Source: Isoperla grammatica (lineage: Eukaryota; Arthropoda; Insecta; Plecoptera; Perlodidae). Taken from it: a stretch of DNA of 64,000 nt. Position 1 is the stretch's first letter, and the number at the start of each line of letters is the position of its first letter. The stretch is from positions 19,418,932-19,482,931 of the forward strand of contig OX246746.1 of assembly GCA_945910005.1 (NCBI GenBank), read 5' to 3'. Shown here piece after piece: positions 41,701 to 55,545 of the stretch. The translations under genes and the position numbers were made by a program. The notes beneath the pieces are model-generated. The model did not search any database, was not told the DNA's origin, and saw nothing but the letters and a program-made list of their open reading frames with translations.

Positions 41701-44700
41701 ATTAAAGTATTGTTATATCTGAGATGACAAAAGTAAATCAAGGGTACGACGGAAACGTTTCTTAGGCCTACTCGAAACAGTTGCCAATTGCTGTTACTCA
41801 CCAATGAATACATATTACTTAATCATCATTCATCAGTCATACATTGGACTGAGCCTAGAGAATTACAAGGAAAGTATTCAACACTAATAAAATATGAATT
41901 ATCTTAATTATTTAAAATGTAATAGCCTATTATCATGGGCACATACATGATAGTTGTTTTGATTTACATCAAATTTAGAATAATTCGAGTTTTAGAGTGA
42001 CCACTGTATTTGGGGAGGCATTTTCACAGCCCTGATGACAACTGTGATGGACTATCAACCTCATTTGGTGGTTGGTACGAAATATTTAATTATTTTATTA
42101 CAGGTATCTGGGCCTATCTAGGCCTACATGCCTCTATCTATCTATACTACTATCTAGGCCTACATGCCTCATGATTAGAGATCCTTGTAAATGGTTTTAT
42201 TTTTTAGCATATATCGTTTTATTAAATCCAAATTTCGCTGTTGAGCAGTAATTTCAGCTTTTTGGCGGTGTTTCAATTTTAATTTACCAAATCTAATTTG
42301 TAGCTAGTATTCTAACGTATGTGGCATGCCTACATTGTCGCGAAAGAAAAGAAGAAAAAAGAAAGCTGTCGCTAGGAATACGGAATGCAGTCGACTCACA
42401 AGCTACGAGAAAAATCTGTTGCGAGCCGGTTTGGCAGGGATGGAAGGGTCACTGCATCAAATGTTGAAAATTACGTTTTTGACAGAAATTCGGCGATTTC
42501 GCGTCAATTCAACAGCTTGTCTTTTTTGTTTTTATAACAGTAAACTTATGCTATTTTGCGTATACACGGGATTTCGTTTTATTTCGCGATTCAAAAAGAC
42601 TATTTTTGGACTCACAACAGACTGTCATGCCAACATATTTCAATTGCTGCTATTTAATTTAAATTGCTTATTGTCAATGTATGATATATGAGACCCACAT
42701 GAAAAGTTAATACAGTAGTCCCCGGAAAATTCGAACTCGCTTACTTCGAAAACTCATGTAGATTGAAGAGGTTTCCATGTCCCAGAAAAACTACATGTTA
42801 TTTTCATCTGTTAATTCGAAATTCAGCTATTTCGTAATTCGAAGTGAATTTCAGAACGAAGGTACTGACATTCTTTCATTTGAAGTCGTTTATTTCGAAA
42901 TAAATGACGGTGACTGTAGTGCAGCTTGAGCCATTTCCCGGTAATTCCAGTTTTTGTAAACAACGCAACGACAATAGCGAGCGGTCGCCCCGAGATGCGT
43001 TGCCTGCCTGCAACATTCCACCCCCCCTCCCCACCCCAATCCTAATAGCTGTTGCCGACCGACCACAGATGGGCAGCCTCGAAGCAAGTCGGCCGGACGG
43101 ACGCCTGCGCATGCGCTGGCATTGACTCATCACTTGTTGTTGTTCGAGTGAGCTGGTAGCACGTGTGGTCGAGTGTGTTGTTTGGAGCATATCAGTGTAT
43201 CAAGTGTGTGATAGTGAACATCGAACTGTGTGAAAAATGTCGGCAACCAAACGAAAGTACAACGAGACTACAATATCAAGTATTACAATATACATATACA
43301 TATACATATACAGCAGGTGCATTGAACAACTTGTGCACGGCTGCTTGCCTGCAACACTAGCGTAACATAGTGGGAATGTGGTTAGCCATTATATTATCTA
43401 CCTCAAGTTGTAGAAGTACTACTTTATCGGCTCTTCTACACTCACAGCCCATAGGCATAGGACCTCAATGCACATTTGCAGCAAGAAAAATGCTTAGTAT
43501 CGGTATTGTATGGATTCTTATACTGTGGTAGTACGTACTGTAGTCAGTAATACTAATACTGTAATACCTTTTCCCACACGTATCACATACGTATCGTAGC
43601 CTCTCTTCTTCCGGGAGATGAGACTTCTCGTGAGCAGTTAGTCCACCCTTGCTGGGGAATCCACGTCCGCAGTCTGAACACTTGAAAGGCCTACTCTCTT
43701 CTGGCATGTGTTTCACCAAGTGGTTTTCTAAGGATTCCTTATTAGCAAGTTCTTTGCCACATTCTTGACACCTGAAGCAAAATTTCTTTATGTAAGATTA
43801 GATTACATATTATCAGACGTGCTTTACAGTCAAATCGTAAACGAAGTGCTTTGCTATAAACAAAATATTGCTAATTATTGTGTTGTGTAATATGAATTTG
43901 CACTGCTAAAAAAGAAAATAGAACTTAATTAGCCTATTATTTTGTTTGTTGTCGAACGAGGTTTATTAGGCCTAATCCATGTGGACCCATTCAAAGAAAA
44001 CAACTAATGATTTATTATAAAATGTTGATGAATGTTGATATTAGTCAAGGGCTGAAAATACCATGCCATGTTGTTGTATGGACATTAATGTTGAGTAGGC
44101 CTATTTCCTTGCATCTATATTTCTATTTGCTTTAATTTCAGAGTGACTGGATATATATTTAATATTATAATTCAACAACCAAGCACATGATTGTTGATCA
44201 ACATACTGTTCTTTCAGATTGATCGATTCCCCCCTTTAAAATGTGTCATAAACGAGACAAGGGCAATGGGTACCAAGACAAAGAAAGTTCAGTGTGCTGG
44301 TGGTGGTGGTGGGGCTTATCAATTCTGCGAGACAGGTATTCAAAGGAATGGCGCAGCAGACCAGTCAGACCAGTCTTATCGGGATGTATAACAAGACATT
44401 TGTTGGCAATAATACTGACTGAGAATGATGGACAATTCATTGGGTCATAGCCTATGACTATATGCCTATGTCCATAGCCTATGGGCTATAGGTCAATATG
44501 ACTACGGAATGAAAGGCATCCGAAGGTGCAGACGGTAACGCGTTACTAACCCCAAATTACAATGAAAAAGTAGTGAAATTACTTTTCCGTTACACTAAAA
44601 ACTTAGCAATTTGAGATTACTGGCACATTACTGAAAAAAGTAATTTTGTTACAGTAACGCGTTACTTCTGTTACGTTACTACCCAGGTCTGGATAAATAC

Positions 44701-47700
44701 CTACCATCAACGTATCACTATCATTGCTGAATGAATTTTAGATTTTTAACTCCAGAACTAACACATGACACTTGGTAGTCCTATTTTGTTATGTTCAATT
44801 TTTTTAAACTTTGTAACTGATTATAGGTCTACCTATGTATACATGATGACATTATGTGCCAGTCATACAGAACGTGTTTTGTGAATAATGCACACCAAAC
44901 CTGGTTCATATCTGTTGCCTAACTAAGATTAGGTGAAAATATGTATTGCAAGAGTAATTTACTGGAAGATTCCTGGACTGAGGTGCTTCAGCATATGAGA
45001 TTTGATGACATTCTTGTCCTGAAGCCTCTGATTGCAGCAAATGACATACCCCTTCAGACCATGGTGTTTTCTGGGAACAAGTTTCATTATCATTAAAAAC
45101 CATTTTGAGAATGAACACTGTCTTGCTAGAATATATCAGAGAATAAATATTAATTCGACCACAGATAGAACACATGTATTAATGAGTGGTTGTGAGAAGT
45201 TCGTTAGGGTAGCCTATTTTTTGTATAGATCTCTATAGATAAGACACAGACTACAAATGTGGGCATATGACTTGGTATTAGTCATCAACAAGCTGCCAAG
45301 GCATAGTGAACGGTGTAACTCGACAATCATAAAAGAGAAGTCTGTAAACATTTCTACTAGCCAATGTCTTCTATAGGCCCTAGCCTAGCTAGATGAATTC
45401 CACTCGGCTACTACTTTTTAGTTATATCACCTGTATTTGTGTATATATGTATGTTTTGTATTGAGGTATTTTAATTTTAACCAATTAAGTTGTATGTGCT
45501 GTCTGCATGTAGAACGAGATACTTTTTGACAAGCTCTGATATTCAGGTGCCTAGTGTACCATCTCGAATGTAATATAAAGTGCTATTAATAAATATGTAA
45601 ATAAATAAATATTACAACAACAACTAGATGTAGGCCTAAATGTCCACATTCACCAGAGAGAGTGTCAAATGCAAGACATGCAGTAAATTATCAGGAAGTT
45701 TCAATTGATGAGGTTATTAGTTTCTAAACAAGAGATGATACTAGGGTATCACATTGGTTGTTGTCTGTGCCTTCTGGAATTGAAAAATTAATCCATATAG
45801 CCTACGGTCCTCTAAACGAGCACATAATGGTATACAGTTGGATACAATACAACGGTATGAACTTACTTGCTATGTAAATTCAATTGATGATAAGTTGGGA
45901 ACTTTCTTTCCACTGCACATTCTAAACACTTGAAGTTATAAAATTCTTGCAATTGTTCGGTTAATTTTGAACGCTGTTTTGAACGCTCTGTCCAATTCTT
46001 CTTCCTATCAGCAAGATGTCTAATCCTTAGCTTCTTCACTTCCTTACTTGTTTCACTGTTGGACTCACTGTTACAGCTCATATCACTTTTATCATCAACT
46101 TCTTCATCTTCTTCTAGGCCTACTTCTTCTTCAAGCTTCACATTTCTACTTTTGGAGGTAACCTTAGGTCTAGGTTCTGTTTTGTTTTTCTTTTCAGTTT
46201 TTGATCTCGTTTTAATTTCTCTTGTTTCAATACATTCATCATCACTACAATTGTCTTTTGCATCTTTTATACTATCACTTCTTGAATGCTCATCCATTAA
46301 TGGGTCTACTTCCACTTTGATTTCCACTGCAGTTTGATTTTCTGTTATTGGAACTATGTTTGAATTTGATGTTTCATCATTCAAGAACTGCCAGGGATCA
46401 TTAACATGAGGCATGTCACCACTTATTTCAGTAAATGTTTCGTATGTGTCTGGCGACGAGTGATCCGGACTAGGCAACATGTTGGAATTGTTTGTTTGCG
46501 GAGTTTTAGACTTTTCTTCCGAGTTGATAGAGTTCTTTATGTTGTGAAATGGTCGTGCTTCTAAAGCAATTTTACCCGTAGGCCTACCCGTAACTATTTC
46601 TTGTATTTTTATTTGAACTTCTTTGACTTTTGTTGAAAACATGTGGAATGTATATATTCTTTGAATGCACGCCAGACATACCGTTTTAGGCAAAGCATCT
46701 TCAGGGTGGATCTAGAAAGAAGATAGTGTATACAGTGAGAAAATAACCTATAAAATAATGTTAAATTAGAAAGGTAAATAACTAAATATATGCCTGTGCA
46801 GGTACTAAATTCCATGTTTGAAGTTGACACTGGGAAGAGAATATTGAAGTGATTTCCTGACGTTCACTGCTTAGGTAGGTTTTTTTTGCATATTTAAGCA
46901 TTATGCATAGGCAACCTTAATATCTATCGTAAACCCGTGTTAACATGAAAGGATAGTTTCATGTTAAAAACCATACAAAATTGTCATGTTTTAATTATTT
47001 CTTAAGAATGCTATTCAAAATCGAAATCTGAGTTTATAGCACTGTGGTTTGGTAAGCCCTAAAAGTATCTAACATTATAATCAGTATGGTTGGGATTTTT
47101 ATTTGCTTTGTAGCCTACTACTAATCATGGATTTAATCAAAATAACTGCCCTACTGATTAGAATATGTGATATGTGTATCATTCAGTCTGTACGGCTTAA
47201 AAAAACACAGATTTTTGATTTTGAGTAGCAGTCCTGAGATAGTCTATAATATTGAAAAATGAAACTTTTGGACTATTTTTAACAAGAAGCTACCCTTCTT
47301 AATCCGTTCTTAATAGCCGCTTTCGTTTACCTCGCCAGAGTAACCCGTCCGATCAGTAATGTCACGTGACTTTACGTCACTGGGTTAGAGTTTTCAACCC
47401 GAGTAAACGAAAGGGTTTCGGAGTAGGGTTTGTTTGCAAATGGATGCCGTGCGCTTGCATAGCTAAACCTAACCTTCAAATTGTTTTGAATTTTTTATAA
47501 TGCCTGATGTAGGCCTACTTACTTTCTACGTGAAATTCATTAATAGCCTACTCAAAAACACGATTTTGCGCCCAAATATCAACATGCATCATCCACAGCC
47601 ACTTTTAACACCACCATCAAAATCATAACATTTTGAATTTTCCGCTCAAACCTAACTTACCCTGCTCCCGAGGCAGGTCACTTTTTTGGTGATCGGGTCA

Positions 47701-49291
47701 GAAAACCGGGTTACTCTGGAATAGTTGCCGAACGCACCAGAGTAGCCTGCTACTGATCGGGTTTGCTTTGCGGACTGACAGATTGCTCTGGCGAGGTAAA
47801 CGAAAGCGGCTAATGCGGGCTAATTTGTATCAGGATGCAGCTTGAAATACAAACAAACCCCCAGTTTAAAAACAGATAAATGAATATTATGGCACTATCT
47901 GCATTAAAGTCACTTCTGTTGCCAGTCATCAAAATACCAATAAGATATGCAATAAGAGAAGAAAATTTTGAAAACATCTTATTTCTCCCATTTTCTTTGC
48001 AAAAAGAATAAAACTTATGTGGCAAACAAAAAACAAAAATGAGGGTGCTCTTTAAATTCAAGGTTTCCTATTGCAAATAGCAGAAGGGATCAATTTCTGA
48101 ATTAACACACTTGTATGACTGCAAATCTCGGCTGTGTACGATTAATATATTGTGGCTGTAAATGTATACAACTGGAATCGATTTTGGAACAATTGTAATT
48201 GGGGCTGGTCCAGTTTAACCAAAACCTGAATTTCTGGAGCACAAACAAATGAGACTTTACTGAATTAGGCTGCCTGTTAACCTTTCTCAGATATCAAGAA
48301 CAATAAAGACTTTGATGATGTAGCCTGCATGCCTACATCCCCATTTCTTCTTTAAGTGAAATACTTCCATTAGTTAAAACATTAGAAAGATTTACACTAA
48401 CCATTCCTTTATTCACATTTTAAATTTTCAAATGATTGGGTTAGGTTATGTTCTACGTCAATGTTTTGTCTCATCTGAGGGTAACAGTAACACTGTCAAG
48501 TAAACACCTATGTAACAGTACTAAGTATGCAGCTCAAACAACCAATACCGCGGAGGATAGCACGAACCTTAAAAGCGATCATTGTTATCATTTGTCTTGA
48601 AAATAGCACCCATATTCAGGGCATATCCCAAAGCTCCATTTTGATGCTAGTTCACTAGCCTGGACTAGTTTATAATGCAACAATTAGTGGCAATTAAATA
48701 CAAGAATTAATGTCAAGAGTTAATTGTTGCAATCCACTAAACCAAGATTATGTCAGCTAGTGTCGAAGTGGAGCTTAGGGATATATGTCGTTTGTAGACG
48801 AAATGTGAATGTAGCTCTACACACATTCATTAGGCCTATTCATCTGTCATGTTACGGCAACAGCAAAGCGAGAATATTGATCTTGATATCCACTTAAATA
48901 GGCCTAACTGTGCACTTGGTCGTCGACTACTAAATGAATCCTGATTAACACTAGGCCTTATAATCTGAGGTGGACGTCGCTCTACAGGTATAGACCTAGG
49001 CTAGTCTACTTTACTTTTCCTTCTCATCTGCGGCGGCACTACCTCGCCAGTGGCAGAGAAGCCTCCGACCTTCACTAATGCTGATTATGAACAGAGGGTA
49101 GGTAACCTTATAAAAGTACTAGAGGTAAGTCTTACCCAAAAGTTGAACAACTTCCAGACAATAGACTGAATGCTTATCTCAAATTTTTGTCCAGTATCAC
49201 TAAAAATGTCTACAATATTTGGATTATTTTCGAGACATAATCGGCACACAGTAGATAAGTCCATTGCAGACATAGCCCCAAAATTAGCCAT
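38785..49291 (-). CDS. ZAD-type C2H2 zinc-finger protein, complete, 7 exons
   Basis: Exons are 49136-49291, 45867-46711, 44963-45070, 43568-43771, 41508-41678, 40935-41124 and 38785-38973, all GT-AG with matching phases, giving about 620 residues. The ATG at 49291 was chosen; in-frame ATGs at 49273 and 49264 are alternatives. Residues 15-85 form a [12 protein letters not shown] ... [13 protein letters not shown], with the two Cys pairs split over exons 1 and 2. An acidic Ser/Glu/Lys-rich linker follows. About ten fingers come next, among them YVICC...H-x4-H (adjacent Cys, as in many ZAD fingers), [40 protein letters not shown] and, after [15 protein letters not shown]. ZADs mediate dimerisation and the fingers bind DNA, so a nuclear transcription or architectural factor is likely. 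ZAD families are largest in arthropods; vertebrates keep ZNF276. Specific orthology is unknown. Confidence 0.9.
39091..39376. repeat. Penelope-associated long hairpin G
   Basis: The arms, about 39091-39233 and 39240-39376, include GAAGGACCCAATAGCTTACC and its near complement, and TTCGGAGTCGATAGAAACAC. The centre has TGATCAAGGCCAC, a decayed hammerhead core. It lies in the last intron of the zinc-finger gene. Confidence 0.82.
42713..42916. mobile_element. pogo-like MITE, about 204 bp
   Basis: CAGTAGTCCCCGG at the left, CGGTGACTG at the right, both next to TA, with repeated TTCGAA words inside. The ends match only loosely, so the right border is uncertain. Confidence 0.4.
44531..44694. mobile_element. 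hAT-like fragment with GTAACGCGTTAC words
   Basis: GGTAACGCGTTACTAA at the left and GTAACGCGTTACTTCTGTTA near the right. This word is typical of one widespread hAT MITE group. Exact ends and duplication are not clear. Confidence 0.45.
47316..47810. mobile_element. MITE, 495 bp, TSD TA, reference copy for 13748 and 15113
   Basis: Ends GCCGCTTTCGTTTACCTCGC and the exact complement, flanked by TA (47314-47315 and 47811-47812). Internal TCACGTGAC and CCGGGTTACTCTGG words. Two partial copies lie at 13748-14100 and 15113-15475. Confidence 0.85.
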
Positions 49292-49329
49292 TTGGACTAA
49301 GGGCTTAGGTAGCCTTGTCAAAATCCAGT

Positions 49330-49460
49330 GATGGGCCTGGGTCTAGATGTTAGGGGTAGGCCCTAGGCCTAATATAGGCCTAGGCTACCTAGCTGGGTTA
49401 GGGCCTAGGCTAGGCTGGGCCTACTAGGCCTAGGCTAGCCTATGAGCTAAGACCTATGCC
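49330..49460. repeat. TAGGCC-rich tract upstream of the zinc-finger gene
   Basis: Dense TAGGCCTA, CCTAGGC and GGGCCTAGGC words immediately upstream of the first coding exon. It may overlap the promoter; no TATA box was identified. Confidence 0.5.
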
Positions 49461-49469
49461 TTAGCTACG

Positions 49470-50780
49470 CTGTTGCAACCATTCTATTGCCTAAGCCTAG
49501 ACTAAACCACATTATACTTGCACCCGTTGCAAGGCTAATAACAATTTGTATTCTGACATTACCACAAAAACACTAACAAAATAGGCATAAGCCTATCCTA
49601 CATGACAGCTTGAACTCCACTGCACCAGATAAATATACCAAGGTCATCTAGATGGCACTGGACGAACAACCAAAACACTCCGATGCCTGCGTTGTGATTG
49701 GTCAAAATTACACCTGCCACAGCCTTCTGAATGGGAAAAAACTTCCTTGAAAGTTTTTTCTGTTAAGTTGTTTCGAGGCAAGTTTTGAAAGTGGGATTAA
49801 TGTGGGTTTGCAGAACGCCCATAAATTCCAATTACATAAATATATTTGTTAATTTTTAAACCAGTGTGGACATGTATGGATATTATGTATTTCCATATTT
49901 TAATTTACTGTAAAACCGAACTTATATTGTTCATATTTTTTTTCTAAACCAAAAATTTCCACTGATCTTCTTGTGTATCTTATAATCAGTGGCGGCTTGT
50001 GGCCTGTGACACAGAGGTGGCACTATCAATTTCGTCTAACGAACGCTACGGGCACCATTTTGCTGCACACTTATCATACTACTCTTTAGTGCAACACTTA
50101 AAGTGTACAAGACTTTATACGCACACTTCTAATAAATTCGAATAGTTAGCCTAACTAATCTACAAAAATATCATTTTATTTATAAAATTATATGTATTAT
50201 AATATTATCATATCATTACATCATATATATTGCAGTTTTATGTTCATTAGCCTTACCCTGTAGATCCTTATCGATAGAACCAGTCAGCTCGTCGATCTCT
50301 ATTAATTATTTTGCCATCACTTTGCATTGGTCGGCCAGCAGGTTTTACACACACCCGTTCAAAATAATAGTCCCGCTAACACAAGGGATGCAACAAAATG
50401 TCATCCACCGTATTAGCCATGTTTTCTAAAACACTACGAACTAAAACACATATTATCTATAAACACTACACACTACATTTACAGCACCACACAAATACTA
50501 AAATAGAAGTCTACAACGAACACTTGGGCGTCTCAACTTCGATTGCCCAGTGTCCACTTAGCACAATAAGACAGCTCACTACAACTGTGTCTGCATGGAC
50601 GATGGGATTATTCTAAAAACCTAAACTTAAACTTAACTGTTACAAAGGCAATGACATTCAAACTGTTGATAACATAATGCAATAAAATATAATAGTATGA
50701 AATTTATTTTAAATAAGTTTACTCAAACTCTCCTAAATCACAGAAAAAATAACAACAGATTCTTGCAGTACTTGTCAGCA
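49470..50780. other. Intergenic stretch between the zinc-finger and ankyrin-SAM genes
   Basis: No domain-bearing frame. CAGTGGCGGCTTGTGG at 49988 looks like one end of a hAT element, but no partner end was found. The 50398-50616 frame has no domain features. Confidence 0.4.
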
Positions 50781-51354
50781 GAATTTATTAACTTTGTGTA
50801 AAACATAAAATATGCACATTTCAGTACTCATAGTTGTGTAGTTATATTCGTATGTACTTGTAGTTCATTTCAGTGTTATAGTTGCGTGTTGCAAGGGAAG
50901 CAAATACAGGTTCTCCAATCACTTCAGTGGCTGAATATCAAGCAAACGTGTGCGAAAAAGCGACAGATTGGAAAACGCATATATTTGCTTTGCTTGAAAT
51001 GTTCAACTTTAAATCAAATCAAATTTATACGTCAATGCTTGGAGACCATGCGGCAAATTAACAGTCCAAACTAAACTCCCTCTTCAGTTCAGCCTTTGTC
51101 CAAGCATGCAATAAATATTTGAGTTTGTCTCTAAAAATAACCACTCTCTAAAAACAAAGATATTAGGCCTACTATAAAGATAAACTAAAACCTTTCAGTC
51201 CTCTAACAGAACCTTTGCTGATCTTTCATTCACCGATATCAAGTCGATCATTTTGACACATTCTTCATCGAGTACGCCTACAGTACAATACCAAAATGGA
51301 ATTCTTTAGGGTCATATGTGGTAGCACAAATCGTGTAACATAATTACGTTTACT

Positions 51355-54300
51355 TCAAGTGATACGTAATCCTACTGCTCGTTCACGTTTATAGGTTTTT
51401 ATAGCTATTGCCATCTTCTTTCTTGGTCCTATTATGCTGAAAGGAAAATAAATGAGTTGAAATAAGACTATGATTAAATGATGAAATTATTTAAACATTC
51501 TGTATTATTCTTGTATTGTGTTGTGAAGTAACAATCATAATAAATACAAATACAATCAGAATTACAATACAAAGTTCTAACGTGAGACATAAATTCTGCT
51601 AAAAATGGGATGTTTTAATTCTTATATACGCCTAAAAGATACAATGCAAATGAGATGGATATCTTATGCAAGCACTTGTATTACCTTTGTGGTGTTAGGT
51701 GATGGTATTTTTACTTTTGTGGTGTTGTGGTATTGGTATATTCATGAATACAAAACTATACCTGATTCCAATTTCCCTTAAGTCATCCTCAGAAAACTCA
51801 AGAAATTTCTCCAAATTTACAAAGTTTTTTTCAAATAGAGGCCAGAACTTTTCTTGTTTGATTGATTTAAGCAAGGAACGCAAATCCTTTGGTAATTCCC
51901 CTGAAACAAGGAGCAGAGACAATTTTCTAATATTATTAATTACAGTATTAAGATGAATTTGACTTCGGGCGACTGATTTGAACAGTGAAGATAGGTCGTT
52001 GGGTTGTTGTGTTGTGCATGAATACGTTTGTTGATTCTTTACAATTTTATTTTTATGATACTTAAGAAAGTTATATGTGTTTTGTTTAAATTATTCTACT
52101 TCATTAAATTATCTAGGTGTGAACACAAATATATTTCACTTTGAAGACTTAATTTTAATTTATGAAAATGAGCTGAAATTTACACTCATATATCTAGTTA
52201 TTTACATTTTCTCTAGTTTAAATGTTACTTTCAACTTTCAAGGATGTTATCTTAATTGAAGGTAATAATTTGAGCTCAACTAAACTATTCCAGTCTGGCA
52301 TCCATCATAACCAAATTAAGTAGTGATGACATCGGGTTCTCCTGCACTCGATTCCCAACAGACTCCTTTTGTAGTCGACTTCATTTACAAGGAGCCGATT
52401 TCTTCCAAAGTGAGTTGCTATGTCAGCAATTGGTGGTCTATTCGAACTCGGACTTAGGCCATGATGTTTCTGGACTTAGCCAACACTCGTAGTGTTGGGT
52501 TGCTGTTGCGTGCATGACGTGGCGGCAATTATGAGGTACACGCTGCTTGTTTACATTTGTTCTGTCAATAGAAGACACATAGGTTATCCAGGAAATATCA
52601 CAGTTTCAAGCCGTATAGATTGATGTGTGCAGGTAAAAGTTCAAGACAATGATAACACATGCAAATGAGTGTCTTCAAAACAAGTTTCCGTGTCCTTATT
52701 TTGTTTTCGGTCATAATATGGAACCTTTGTTTGAAAACAGTTGATGTGTCAGTCAAAGGACATCTGCAATATTGCAACAATGCAGTGTCAGAAGAACGTA
52801 AACAAATGTCCACTACAGAGTACCTCAGTATGGCTACCGTGCGTACCGGACATGACCTTATTGCAAGCTCCTCACTTTCTTCCTGAGACCCTCTCACCCA
52901 TCGCCGACGCTCTGGCACTCGCAACATCTTCCTTGCTCTGTCTCTCTCTCCCCAAACCTCAACAATGCAGCCCGAGAAGGGTGTTTAAACATTTGTGAAG
53001 GTCAACAACCACTTTCACCTCATCTTTATTGCTGATTGAGGTGTCGCCTTCTATTCGATTGCCATGACTTGGGAGCCGGCTCCAATCTTTACTACCCGAT
53101 GTCATCACTCAAATTAAGTATATTAAGTAGTAATTACATTGAGCATCGCAGCTATGAGGATCCTGTAAATAGTTTGCCAAATCAGTATACCCATTCTCAT
53201 TTGCAATATCTGCTGCAGTTTTCAAGTTATTTGAGACAAATGTAGGATCCGCTCCATGCGCCAATAAGATCTGCACAATAGTTTCTTCTCCCTCGGCAGC
53301 TGCCAGCATTAACAGGCTTGCACCACTGTCTTTGGCACTACAACAAATAAATTAACTCAACATCTTTCAGGTATATTCTTATTAGCAGTCATCTATGTAA
53401 GGACCATGTACCACAGACGTAAACATACAGAAATCTGAAATTATTTAATAAAATCTGAAACACAACCATAGTATGTCCATGCGTTTGTTTAAAAATAAAA
53501 CAACTACACAGAAAGACTAATTTGCAACGAAGTTACAAGCCAACAGTCAAGGAAATTACACACAAAAAGGAAAAACTTTCATAAGAAGGGGGCATACCAT
53601 AACTTTATACAACCAACAAGAGACCCACAAGTGAAAACCGTTCCTAGTCCGCGACCTTTTTTATATGGTTACATTAGACAATACTACAAGATGGCTACTC
53701 ATTTTGCGCCACTTATTTATCACAACAATTTTTGTCGTACAAATTGTTACTTTCAAATCTAAAACTTCCTTGCCACCAGTTAAATTTACTGTCAAAGTAG
53801 ATTAAAAAATCTAGAGCAGATCAATAATAGAGCAGAATAATAATAATAATTTAAAAAAATATAGAAAATAAAAATCATCATCATTTCACAAGATATCCCA
53901 AATATTTAAATCAGTTAGGTTCAATAAAGTAAAACATGAACCCATCTCACCATTACATTCATCTCAACTTACACGGCATTGACATTAGCACCTTTCTTAA
54001 CAAGATATCGAACTGTACTGTGATTGCCCATGATCAACGCACCAATCAACGGTGTCCAACCTTTATGGTTGACCACTTCCATACATGGTTCACTACTGAG
54101 AAGCTCGAGGATATCTTCATGCCCATTGATAGCAGCTATCATGAATGCACTCTGTCCAGAGGAGTTCAGAACTTTCTCGTTGGCTTTCAAATCGACCAGC
54201 ATTTTCACAGCCTTCTTGTTGCCTGACATACATGCATACATCAGAGGAGTCCAACCAGCATAATTCGTCTTATTCACCTCGTAGATGTTACTAGGAAAGA

Positions 54301-55256
54301 CGTTTAACAGACATAAGTTGGCTGCATATGTTTGTATTCCAATGTGACACCAATTTACATGTTTTGTTGGATAGATTAGGTGATCATTTTTATGGCGAAT
54401 TGAAAACTTTTCAAACTCGCGTATTCTTGTAACATGCATATTGAGTGTAAAATAAATAGATATAAAACCACTGGTTATAATAGTGCCGGAGGGGGGGGGG
54501 GGGGGGACACTGGAACACCAGTCCTCAGGTTATCCCCTACTGTTACCATGCGCTTCAAACGGTGTAGTTTTATAAAACTAGGTATAACACCAATTTTGAA
54601 ACAAAATATGTACCCATTACGTATAAAATAAAACCCATGTGAAACAACCTAAAATAATTAATGTATAGCCTATCGTTCGTTGACATACCAGATTATTTAG
54701 TAATATATTTTGTAATATGTATGTATACACAAAACTAGGTGTGTTGCTGTGACCACCCACCCTGTACGTACGGTTTCTTTGGTTACACATTACTAAATGT
54801 TATAAACAGATTTGTTGAGACCGAGAACATTCAGCTAGAAACAGCATTAACTGTAAAGTGATGCTAATATTTAACTTAGTGACAAACAAGCTACATAACT
54901 GGCGGAATATGATTAGAAACTCAACATTATTGTTTATACAATTCCATATTACTCATCATTGCATAATGTAAAATATGAGCTGTCATGCAAAAGAAATAAA
55001 TGTAAAACAGGCGAAGGGTATGTTCCATGATCTCAGACTTTCCATACCAATGGAATGTTCCTTTCTTTTTTGTTTGTTGCTTGGTTTATCGTACTATCCA
55101 ACAAAATTAATGTCACACAAATTAATCTTATTTCCATGTGGCTGCATTCACATACTTGTTTAATGCTGCTTCAAATGAATCAAAATCATCAGCGAAACAG
55201 GCCAATGTATGGAGATCGATGAGAGGAGATGCTTTGTCAGGCCAATGGTCACACAT
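51355..55256 (-). CDS. ANKS3-like ankyrin repeat and SAM domain protein, 5 coding exons
   Basis: Exons on the minus strand are 55156-55264 (ATG at 55256), 53973-54290, 53138-53337, 51762-51900 and 51355-51436, all GT-AG and in phase, giving about 279 residues. Ankyrin repeats: GWTPLMYACMSGNKKAVKML, GQSAFMIAAINGHEDILELL, GWTPLIGALIMGNHSTVRYL and LLMLAAAEGEETIVQILLAH. The SAM domain reads DLRSLLKSIKQEKFWPLFEK ... DDLREIGISIIGPRKKM, closest in pattern to ANKS3 (FLTLTESDLKEIGI). The N-terminal PLIDLHTLA also fits ANKS3. Human ANKS3 has 656 residues and works with NEK8/ANKS6 at cilia. Here the long linker and C-terminal coiled-coil are absent, so either extra exons were missed between 51.9 and 53.1 kb or the gene is a short relative. 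An in-frame exon opening before the ATG means a 5' exon may exist. Confidence 0.8.
52321..53110. mobile_element. hAT element, 790 bp, TSD AAATTAAG
   Basis: Ends TAGTGATGACATCGGGT and ACCCGATGTCATCACTC (last base changed), with AAATTAAG at 52313-52320 and 53111-53118. It fills most of an intron and ends only 28 bases from the exon at 53138. Subterminal CTCGATTCCC/TCGACTTC words. Confidence 0.88.
54491..54506. repeat. G16 homopolymer
   Basis: Uninterrupted run of G in the first intron of the ankyrin-SAM gene. Confidence 0.95.
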
Positions 55257-55545
55257 CTCCAGTCCTGAAAAAATATCTAATATAATTAGGGATGTCATCA
55301 AAGTAACTAACTATAAGTCTACACGCAAATGTACAGACAAAACCACGACTAATTTGAATTTGATTGTTACTGGTGCAACAATACTTATGGCACCATATTA
55401 TGGACAGAAAACCATAATTTATGATTCATGAAAAGATTTCTACTTCAAGCGATGAAAATCCTGCTACACAATAATCGCAGTGGTGGCGGCGTCAAGCACT
55501 CAATGACGGTAAGTCCAGCATATTTTTTAGGATTTATAGAATCTC

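Noticed and set aside
49988..50350. Complete hAT element starting CAGTGGCGGC
   Set aside because: Only one end was visible; no matching right end or 8-bp duplication.
51355..55256. Assignment of the ankyrin-SAM gene to ASZ1/GASZ, which would pair with the TDRD12-like gene in a piRNA story
   Set aside because: The SAM sequence (FLEFSEDDLREIGI...GPRKKM) and N-terminal LIDLHT fit ANKS3 better, and no bZIP or membrane tail follows.
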